From assembly GCA_021647145.1 (NCBI GenBank), contig JAKIVF010000105.1, positions 1 through 11,677 of the forward strand: a DNA stretch of 11,677 nt, in the 5' to 3' direction. This document shows, piece after piece, positions 5,497-11,677 of this stretch (within the stretch, counting starts at the first letter, position 1; each line of letters begins with the position of its first letter). Below the pieces are notes generated by a model. It saw nothing but the letters and a program-made list of their open reading frames with translations. It was not told the origin of the DNA and searched no databases. Position numbers and translations under genes: made by a program. The stretch is from Methylococcaceae bacterium (GTDB taxonomy: Bacteria > Pseudomonadota > Gammaproteobacteria > Methylococcales > Methylomonadaceae).

Positions 5497-8271
5497 ATGG
5501 CTGCAAATCCAGAATATATGAACAAAGCAACTATCAACTTCTCACTTGACGGTGAGGAAGTGTCCGCGTTTGAAGACGAAACCTTGATTCAAACAGCAAA
5601 AAGATTAGGTAAAGATATTCCTCATCTTTGTTATAAAGAAGGCTTGCGCTCAGATGGTAATTGCCGAGCTTGTGTGGTAGAAATTGAAGGAGAAAGAACG
5701 CTAGCCCCTTCTTGTTGCCGTTCAGCAACAGAAGGGATGAAAGTTCAAACTTCCAGTGATCGAGCGTTAAAATCACAAAAAATGGTATTAGAGTTATTAA
5801 AATCTGATATGCCAAAACAGAGTGAGTCCCCTTATAAACTGGACTCTGAACTAGATGTTTGGGTAAAAAAACTTAACGTTGGCGAACCGCGATTTGCTCC
5901 ACGCCACCAGCCAGAAGCAGATTTATCTCATCCAGCGATTGCGGTCAATATGGATGCTTGCATTCAATGTACTCGTTGTTTACGTGCCTGCCGTGAAGAA
6001 CAAATGAATGATGTAATTGGTTATGCCAATCGTGGGTCACATTCTGAAATTGTATTTGATATTGCCGACCCAATGGCTGCTAGTAGTTGTGTCGCCTGTG
6101 GTGAATGTGTGCAAGCCTGCCCTACCGGCGCGTTAATGCCAGCTAATAATGTTGGCTTAGAAATAGCAGATAAAACTGTTAATTCAACCTGCCCTTATTG
6201 TGGTGTTGGCTGCTTAATCAAATATCATATAAAGGATGACAAAATCTTATACACCGAAGGACGTGATGGATTTACCAACCACTATCGCCTTTGCGTAAAA
6301 GGTCGATATGGCTTTAATTATATTGATAACCCACTCCGTTTAACCAAACCTTTAATCAGACGTGATGGCGTCGCTAAAACCACTAAATTATTAGATCCTG
6401 ATGATTTAGATTCTGTTTTTCGTGAAGCAAGTTGGGATGAAGCACTTGAAGTTGCTGCAGGTGGATTGAAAAAAATTCGGGATGAAAAAGGTAAAAAAGC
6501 CCTGGCTGGTCTAGGCTCTGCGAAAGGTAGTAATGAAGAAGCATACCTTTTCCAAAAACTGATTCGTACTGGATTTGGCTCTAACAATGTAGATCATTGT
6601 ACTCGTCTCTGTCATGCCTCATCTGTTGTTGCATTATTAGAGTGTTTAGGCTCTGGTGCAGTATCCAATCCTGTATCTGATGTTAGCAAAGCAGAAGTCA
6701 TTATTATTATCGGCTCTAACCCAACAGTCAATCACCCCGTAGGTGCTACATTTATGAAAAATGCAGCTAAAAAAGGTGCCAAAATCATATTGATAGACCC
6801 TAATCGTACTGCTATTGCCAAATATGCAAGCCATTTTTTACAGTTCCGTCCGGATACAGATGTAGCTCTGCTTAATGGTCTGATGCACATTATTCTCGAA
6901 GAAGGTTTACAGAATGATACTTATATTAAGCAATATACTGAAGATTATGAACTCATCAAAAATCATGTAAAAGACTATAGTCCCGAAAAAGTTGCTCCTA
7001 TTTGTGGCGTTGATGCAGAAACCATGCGTGAAGTTGCAAGACTTTATGCTACTTCTAAAGGTTCTATGATTTTATGGGGAATGGGCGTTTCTCAACATAT
7101 TCATGGAACTGATAATTCACGGTGCCTGATTGCATTAGCTTTAATGACGGGACAAATTGGAAGACCAGGGACAGGCTTACATCCATTGCGTGGACAAAAC
7201 AATGTACAAGGTGCTTCAGATGTTGGATTGATCCCTATGGTATTCCCTGATTACCAACCCGTTATTGACCCTGAAAACCAAGCTAAATTTGAAAAATTAT
7301 GGGGTGTGGAATTAGACTCAGTCCCAGGACTCACTACAGTAGAAATGTTACATGCCATCTTAGATAAAACACTCTATGGCATGTTCATACAAGGTGAAAA
7401 CCCCGCTATGTCAGATCCTAATCAAAACCATGCTCGTAAAGCCTTAGCTGCTTTAGAACATATGGTTGTACAAGATATATTTTTAACTGAAACTGCTGGG
7501 TTTGCTGATGTAATCTTACCTGCATCCGCATTTTATGAAAAAACAGGGACTTTCTCTAATACCGACAGACGTGTACAAATGGGAAGACAAGCAGTTAATC
7601 CTCCTGGTGATGCAAAACAAGATTTATGGATTATTCAGGAAATAGCGAACCGTTTAGGTTGTGGCTGGACATACAAAGGCCCAGAAGACGTTTTTAATGA
7701 AATGCGTCAAGCAATGAGTAGTATTGCAGGAATGACATGGGACAGACTTGAAGAAGTTGATTCTTTAACCTACCCACTTGAAAACGTAGGTGACTCAGGA
7801 GAGCCAATTATTTTTACCGATGGCTTCCCAACTGAATCAGGTAAAGGTCGGTTCGTGCCTGCTAATTATATCCACGCTGACGAAATGCCAGATGCTGAAT
7901 ACCCTCTAATTTTTATTACTGGTCGTCAGTTGGAGCATTGGCATACAGGCAGTATGACACGTCACTCAACAACTCTTGATGCGATTGAACCAGATCCAGT
8001 AATCACTGCTCACCCTGAAGATTTAGAAAAATTAGGGGTTAAGCCTGGTGGATTAATAACAATTGAATCAAGACGCGGAAAAATCACCGCTTATGCTCGT
8101 GTCGATTTAGGCGTTCAAAAAGGAACGTTCTTTATGGCATTCTGCTATAACGAAGCCAGTGCTAATTTGATTACCAATGAGGCTTTAGATCCCTCCGCTA
8201 AAATTCCTGAATTTAAGTTTTGTGCGATTAAAGCAAATGCGGGTGGAGAGATAGGCACTAGAATTAATTAA
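5497..8271 (+). CDS. fdh1A: NAD-dependent formate dehydrogenase alpha subunit (W/Mo-bisPGD, FDH1 type)
   Basis: This is the catalytic subunit, oxidising formate to CO2 at a molybdenum or tungsten bis-pyranopterin centre in the cytoplasm. It has 924 residues from the ATG at 5497. The domains in order are as follows. An N-terminal plant-type [2Fe-2S] domain has Cys45, Cys56, Cys59 and Cys73 or 74. A two-[4Fe-4S] ferredoxin domain has Cys155/158/161/165 and Cys198/201/204/208. The molybdopterin oxidoreductase domain begins with a [4Fe-4S] site Cys232, Cys235, Cys239, Cys266. A C-terminal dinucleotide-binding domain starts near residue 795, with HWHTGSMTR at 814-822. The catalytic metal ligand is Cys372 with His373 (RLCHASS), coded by TGT, so it is not a selenocysteine enzyme. 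Unlike NuoG, there is no His-Cys3 cluster between residues 80 and 150. The sequence cannot tell W from Mo; W is suggested by the Methylobacterium FDH1 relative. No accessory chaperone genes (FdsC/FdsD) follow. Confidence 0.94.
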   Translation: MAANPEYMNKATINFSLDGEEVSAFEDETLIQTAKRLGKDIPHLCYKEGLRSDGNCRACVVEIEGERTLAPSCCRSATEGMKVQTSSDRALKSQKMVLELLKSDMPKQSESPYKLDSELDVWVKKLNVGEPRFAPRHQPEADLSHPAIAVNMDACIQCTRCLRACREEQMNDVIGYANRGSHSEIVFDIADPMAASSCVACGECVQACPTGALMPANNVGLEIADKTVNSTCPYCGVGCLIKYHIKDDKILYTEGRDGFTNHYRLCVKGRYGFNYIDNPLRLTKPLIRRDGVAKTTKLLDPDDLDSVFREASWDEALEVAAGGLKKIRDEKGKKALAGLGSAKGSNEEAYLFQKLIRTGFGSNNVDHCTRLCHASSVVALLECLGSGAVSNPVSDVSKAEVIIIIGSNPTVNHPVGATFMKNAAKKGAKIILIDPNRTAIAKYASHFLQFRPDTDVALLNGLMHIILEEGLQNDTYIKQYTEDYELIKNHVKDYSPEKVAPICGVDAETMREVARLYATSKGSMILWGMGVSQHIHGTDNSRCLIALALMTGQIGRPGTGLHPLRGQNNVQGASDVGLIPMVFPDYQPVIDPENQAKFEKLWGVELDSVPGLTTVEMLHAILDKTLYGMFIQGENPAMSDPNQNHARKALAALEHMVVQDIFLTETAGFADVILPASAFYEKTGTFSNTDRRVQMGRQAVNPPGDAKQDLWIIQEIANRLGCGWTYKGPEDVFNEMRQAMSSIAGMTWDRLEEVDSLTYPLENVGDSGEPIIFTDGFPTESGKGRFVPANYIHADEMPDAEYPLIFITGRQLEHWHTGSMTRHSTTLDAIEPDPVITAHPEDLEKLGVKPGGLITIESRRGKITAYARVDLGVQKGTFFMAFCYNEASANLITNEALDPSAKIPEFKFCAIKANAGGEIGTRIN

Positions 8272-8281
8272 TATATTTAAA

Positions 8282-8317
8282 TTGGGTTAACAATAGAGCC
8301 GTTAACCCAACTCTATT
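8282..8317. terminator. Hairpin between convergent genes, probable bidirectional terminator, with interleaved second repeat
   Basis: TTGGGTTAAC (8282-8291) pairs perfectly with GTTAACCCAA (8301-8310) around a 9-nt loop, 10 bases after the fdh1A stop. A second pair is interleaved: AATAGAG in the loop (8292-8298) is complementary to CTCTATT just after the stem (8311-8317). On the plus strand the stem is followed by CTCTATTTTATAG, which is moderately T-rich. On the minus strand it is followed by TTTAAATATA. The position between the stops of fdh1A and the convergent ZIP-like gene fits a shared terminator. Confidence 0.65.
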
Positions 8318-8405
8318 TTATAGTTTAAATCCACAGAACATCTGTATTAATTGGCGAATGGAATATTAAGTCCAAATTACCCCTTTAGAATTTATGAAAG
8401 GAGAT

Positions 8406-10241
8406 TTACTCTAGTGTCTTAAAGAAAATAGCGGAAAGGAACCCAAGCAAGGTTGAGAAGCCAATAATTTCTCCACCTTTGAAATAGGCTTCTGGTAACA
8501 TAGTTTGAGCTATCATGGTCAACATTGAACCAGCGGCCAAGCCCTCAGTAAAAGAAAACAACTGGTGACTAACGCCTGCAAAATAAATATTCCCTAGAAC
8601 ACTGAGTATTCCAGTCAATAGCATTAAACTTATCCACATAAACAAGATAATAGAAAACTTCATACCTTGTTTTCGCATACCGACAGAACTAGAAAGGGCC
8701 TCAGGATAGTTTGATAAAAATAGTCCCGCCAATAAAGAATACCCTAAATGAGAATGAATTAAACTGGCGCCAATAACTAATGCTTCCGGGATACCATCTA
8801 GCATTAGCCCAAGCCATATTCCTAACGGAGCACCTTTATGGTCATGGATGCCTATTTGATAATCCATAACCGGCTTGATTTCAGTTCCCAGAGATAAATG
8901 TTTAATTGCTTTTCTAACCCACAGTTTTGCATTATCTTCAGTAATTTTTTGTCTATCTATTAGGTAAAGATAGATTTCTTGTTGTTGTAAATAACTTTTG
9001 TATCGCTTTGCCAGTTCTGGTAAAACCACAATTAGATAATTAAAATCTTTTTTGCGTAAAACCCAAACGGCTGTTCCATCAAGTGCTACTGCTGACATAG
9101 TATAACGCCCACCAGTCATAAAAGCATTTTGACCAAAAACTGAATTGGCAGTTAAATTTATACTCTGTTTAAAGTGATTATAACCATCAATAATAGACAC
9201 GTTTCCCCCGTCAATGATAAACAGATGTTCTGCCCCTTCGCCTTCATGAAAAAAGGTATTACCTTTTTTATATTTTTTATAAACTAGACGATCACTTATG
9301 GCTTCTATTTCTTTTTCGGGTAAATCATTAAACAGATCAACCCCATCAATATTCTGTGCAATTTTTTTAAACCTCAGTTTGTTTTTTTTAACCTGAACTG
9401 CACTTTGATAGAATCCGTGTTGAGTTATTTGTTGGGAAGATAGCTGGCGCCAATCATTCATTTGAGTATCTGATAAATGATGGTGGTATTGTAAATATTG
9501 GTTTACTTTGTCACTTTTAAGCCAATGTTGTATGGCTTCTACCAGTTTTGGGGAGGTAGTTAATAAATTAAAAAAAGTTGTTCTTGGCAATACCCATAAA
9601 CTAGTGTCTTCTATTGCTTTAGCAGTAAACCGATAAGGTGTTCCACTAATAAAAGCGAGCCAGCCTAGGTCATCATTTTTTTCTAAAAACAAAGATAAAA
9701 CTTGTTCTTCAGGATCTAACAATTCAACTTGTCCTGCCGCGATTATATAAAGCTCATCACAAGGTTCACCTTGACTAAAAATTAAAGTATCCTTCTTAAC
9801 ATCCCAATAGTACATTTCTTCAGTCAGGATTTTATAATCTTCTTTCTTCAATTGCTGAAACACGTCAATACGTTTTAAAGCTGTAAATATCCCTTTAAAG
9901 CGGTGCTGTTTGAGTTTTTGAATATGATGAACATGAGTTGAAGCTTTTCTAACAAAACCACCAAAATTATTAACAATTTGATTGAGTACAATAAAAATAA
10001 GCCCGCCTAAAATACAACCCGCAGCTAATGGATAAAAATCACCTTTGTTTAAAGTGCTGGCAACTAAATCAATCGTTAAGGCAGCTAATAATGCACCCCC
10101 ACCAAAAGCCATTAAAAAAGCAAGTGCACGATCTGACGGTGTCCAGAACAGGGTTGTCAAACAACCTAAAGGTAAGGAACAGGCACTGACAATTCCATAG
10201 CTAAGTGCTACAAAAAAAGGAGAATCAAAGGAAAAAGACAT
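8406..10241 (-). CDS. ZIP-type metal transporter split by two cyclic-nucleotide-binding-like domains
   Basis: This is a 611-residue inner-membrane protein. Three hydrophobic segments come first (about 9-33, 38-62, 69-94), including FGGGALLAALTIDLV, which resembles ZIP TM2. The long loop that in ZIP proteins joins TM3 to TM4 is here occupied by two cNMP-binding-like beta-barrel domains (about 120-230 and 300-410). Five further hydrophobic segments follow (about 470-495, 500-520, 528-552, 563-582, 590-608). TM4 contains LDGIPEA (481-487) and TM5 contains SNYPEA (510-515), in place of the usual HNxPEG and HExPE metal motifs. Histidine pairs or triplets occur at 103-106, 253-255, 466-468 and 496-498, all at loop or membrane-edge positions. 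The phosphate-binding cassettes keep the arginine (Arg204, Arg379) but lack the cAMP-contacting glutamate (Trp194, Gln371). The ATG has no clear Shine-Dalgarno. Transport of a divalent metal is inferred from the fold; the ligand of the sensor domains is unknown. Confidence 0.82.
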   Translation of the reverse strand: MSFSFDSPFFVALSYGIVSACSLPLGCLTTLFWTPSDRALAFLMAFGGGALLAALTIDLVASTLNKGDFYPLAAGCILGGLIFIVLNQIVNNFGGFVRKASTHVHHIQKLKQHRFKGIFTALKRIDVFQQLKKEDYKILTEEMYYWDVKKDTLIFSQGEPCDELYIIAAGQVELLDPEEQVLSLFLEKNDDLGWLAFISGTPYRFTAKAIEDTSLWVLPRTTFFNLLTTSPKLVEAIQHWLKSDKVNQYLQYHHHLSDTQMNDWRQLSSQQITQHGFYQSAVQVKKNKLRFKKIAQNIDGVDLFNDLPEKEIEAISDRLVYKKYKKGNTFFHEGEGAEHLFIIDGGNVSIIDGYNHFKQSINLTANSVFGQNAFMTGGRYTMSAVALDGTAVWVLRKKDFNYLIVVLPELAKRYKSYLQQQEIYLYLIDRQKITEDNAKLWVRKAIKHLSLGTEIKPVMDYQIGIHDHKGAPLGIWLGLMLDGIPEALVIGASLIHSHLGYSLLAGLFLSNYPEALSSSVGMRKQGMKFSIILFMWISLMLLTGILSVLGNIYFAGVSHQLFSFTEGLAAGSMLTMIAQTMLPEAYFKGGEIIGFSTLLGFLSAIFFKTLE

Positions 10242-10397
10242 GTTATTTTTTTATAAAGTAGTTGGGTTGTAAGCGTAAACTCCCACTATTAATATTAAAG
10301 CGGAATAAATATTTGGTTCGGTATTCTCTATCTTTAATAATTAATCCTTAAGTGACAAACGTTGTTTTCTTATGTTATTAAAGTAGCAATGAGTCAA

Positions 10398-11495
10398 TTA
10401 AATCAGTACCCTTTTTCTTCTAGCCCCCCATTTTCCAGGTTGTTCTTCAATTACTCCAGCGCAATATTTGCCACATTTTAAACAGCACCCTTTAGCTGTT
10501 ATATTCCATTCACTAAGTTCGTACCAATCGCGCCCAATTAATAAGGTTCCACAGTGGTAGCACCAAGTACTATTAGCTGTTTTATTATGCATATTACCAA
10601 CATAGACATAATGAATACCATTATCTAATGCAATCTGTCTTGCTTTTTTTACAGTTTCTGTCGGTGTTGAAGGTTTAGCTGTCATTTTCCAGTTTGGGTG
10701 AAAGACAGAAAAATGCATTGGAACATCAGCTCCTAAATGTTCTACAACCCACTGAGTCATTTTTTGAATTTCAGATTCGGAGTCATTTTCTCCAGGAATA
10801 ATTAGTGTAGTTAGCTCTAGCCAAACATTGGTCTCATGTTTTATATATTCCAATGTTTCTAAAACTTGCTGTAAGTGAGAGCCTGTGAGTTTGTGATAAA
10901 AATTATCAGTAAATGCTTTCAAATCAACATTGGCAGCATCCATAGAGTGATAAAATTCCACTCTAGGTTCAGAACAAACATATCCAGCGGTTACTGCAAC
11001 ATTTTTTACTCCTTGTTCTGAACAAGCTTGTGCTACATCTATCGCATATTCATGAAAAATAACAGGGTCATTATAGGTATAGGCAACACTACGACAACCC
11101 AATGTTTTTGCCTTCTTAGCAATCATATCAGGGGTTGCTTTTGACATGAGAGTATCCATTTTTCTGGACTTACTAATATCCCAATTTTGACAGAACTTAC
11201 AAGCTAAATTACAACCTGCTGTACCAAATGAGAGAACTGCTGTTCCTGGCAAAAAGTGATTCAGCGGCTTTTTTTCTATCGGATCTACAGCAAAACCACT
11301 GGAGCGTCCCCATGTTGTCAGAACAACCTTGTTATCCTGATTTGCTCGAACAAAACAGAGACCACGCTGGCCTTTATGTAACTTACAGAACCGAGGACAA
11401 AGATCACATTGAACCCGACCGTCTTTTAGCAAATGCCAGTATTTTGTTGAGACTGCATCTGGAAAATTATCATTACAATAATCTGAACTAATCAT
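10398..11495 (-). CDS. amrS: AmmeMemoRadiSam system radical SAM enzyme (AmrS-like)
   Basis: This 365-residue cytoplasmic enzyme is predicted to bind a [4Fe-4S] cluster through CNLACKFC (Cys95, Cys99, Cys102) and use S-adenosylmethionine for radical chemistry. An N-terminal cysteine cluster (Cys30, Cys33, Cys37, Cys47 in CDLCPRFC and GLC) and C-terminal CxxC pairs (Cys312/315, Cys338/341) frame the barrel, as in AmrS, a relative of pyruvate formate-lyase activating enzymes. The segments VAYTYNDP (137-144), VTAGYVC (168-174) and DLKAF (191-195) match the family. AmrS usually occurs with AmrA (AMMECR1-like) and AmrB (Memo-like) proteins. Neither is visible in this window, so here it stands alone. 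Its substrate is not established to my knowledge. The ATG is supported by AAGGT about eight bases upstream. The gap to the next gene downstream (156 bp) suggests separate transcription. Confidence 0.9.
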   Translation of the reverse strand: MISSDYCNDNFPDAVSTKYWHLLKDGRVQCDLCPRFCKLHKGQRGLCFVRANQDNKVVLTTWGRSSGFAVDPIEKKPLNHFLPGTAVLSFGTAGCNLACKFCQNWDISKSRKMDTLMSKATPDMIAKKAKTLGCRSVAYTYNDPVIFHEYAIDVAQACSEQGVKNVAVTAGYVCSEPRVEFYHSMDAANVDLKAFTDNFYHKLTGSHLQQVLETLEYIKHETNVWLELTTLIIPGENDSESEIQKMTQWVVEHLGADVPMHFSVFHPNWKMTAKPSTPTETVKKARQIALDNGIHYVYVGNMHNKTANSTWCYHCGTLLIGRDWYELSEWNITAKGCCLKCGKYCAGVIEEQPGKWGARRKRVLI

Positions 11496-11585
11496 AGCGA
11501 TACCTTTTTAATCATACCTTGCAATCCAGAATAGTCTGCAGGATACCGGTGTTTTTCAAGCTAGTTGTCGCCTAAAGTTGTAAAA

Positions 11586-11677
11586 TTATGCCGCCTCTTT
11601 TCTTTCCTTTTCAGCTTTTTGATTATCTGGGTTTAAATGCACTTCTTTAATCTTATCCCAGTTTCTTATTTCACCGC
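11586..11677 (-). CDS. C-terminal fragment of an unidentified protein (partial, cut by window edge)
   Basis: The minus-strand frame is open from the window end to a TAA at 11586-11588 and gives 29 residues beginning GEIRNWDKIKEV and ending KEAA. The tail is highly charged (Lys/Glu-rich), like the disordered end of a soluble protein. It could be the end of a transposase or a DNA-binding protein, but I do not recognise the family from so short a piece. The 90 bp between its stop and amrS shows no clear terminator or promoter. It is on the same strand as amrS. Confidence 0.45.
   Translation of the reverse strand, partial: GEIRNWDKIKEVHLNPDNQKAEKERKEAA

Noticed and set aside
6601..6615. Possible selenocysteine active site in the formate dehydrogenase alpha subunit.
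   Set aside because: The metal-ligand codon is TGT (Cys372), not TGA, and the frame is uninterrupted.
8393..8414. Plus-strand ATGAAAGGAGATTT near the end of the ZIP-like gene as a start of a small gene.
   Set aside because: The frame closes within seven codons; the GGAG-like string has no gene behind it.
10332..10383. Inverted repeat CTTTAATAA / TTATTAAAG between amrS and the ZIP-like gene as a terminator.
   Set aside because: The arms are all-AT apart from one end pair and 34 bases apart; such matches are common in AT-rich DNA.
39..11563. The 12-mer TTTTCAAGCTAG occurs near both ends of the window (39-50 and 11552-11563), suggesting flanking direct repeats.
   Set aside because: One copy lies inside an apparent coding frame and there is no wider similarity around them; likely chance.

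Overview
The window comes from an AT-rich bacterial chromosome, by eye somewhat under 40% G+C. The gene set points to a methylotrophic, probably gammaproteobacterial, bacterium. It holds a complete two-gene NAD-linked formate dehydrogenase of the Methylobacterium FDH1 type (fused NuoE/NuoF-like beta subunit plus a W/Mo-bisPGD alpha subunit). It also holds two periplasmic proteins of the 'quinoprotein relay' type (a SoxYZ-like carrier and a metallo-beta-lactamase-fold hydrolase), which normally accompany PQQ-dependent alcohol or methanol dehydrogenases. A low-G+C methanotroph of the Methylococcales is my best guess; no phylogenetic marker is present to prove it.

Layout, left to right. The left edge carries the 3' end of an unrecognised plus-strand gene that overlaps, tail to tail, a minus-strand nitroreductase. 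Upstream of the nitroreductase on the same strand is a small exported protein with two PepSY-like repeats. A 316-bp gap follows, containing a perfect 15-bp-arm inverted repeat. Next is a minus-strand pair, metallohydrolase then SoxYZ-like carrier. A 397-bp AT-rich divergent intergenic region separates this pair from the plus-strand fdh1B-fdh1A operon, which ends in an unusual interleaved hairpin region. The right third is minus strand: a 611-residue membrane protein in which a ZIP-type transporter is split by two cyclic-nucleotide-binding-like domains, then an AmrS-type radical SAM enzyme. The right edge carries the last 29 codons of an unidentified minus-strand gene.

How they may work together. 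Formate dehydrogenase would perform the last step of C1 oxidation (formate to CO2 with NADH formation) in the cytoplasm. The exported SoxYZ-like carrier and metallohydrolase belong to the periplasmic side of alcohol or methanol oxidation by quinoproteins, although no quinoprotein dehydrogenase or cytochrome is present here. The divergent arrangement allows both units to be controlled from the same intergenic region, but that is inference. The most unusual gene is the ZIP-like protein with a double cNMP-domain insertion, which looks like a transporter gated or sensed by an internal regulatory module. No CRISPR array, tRNA, rRNA, complete insertion sequence or prophage was seen.
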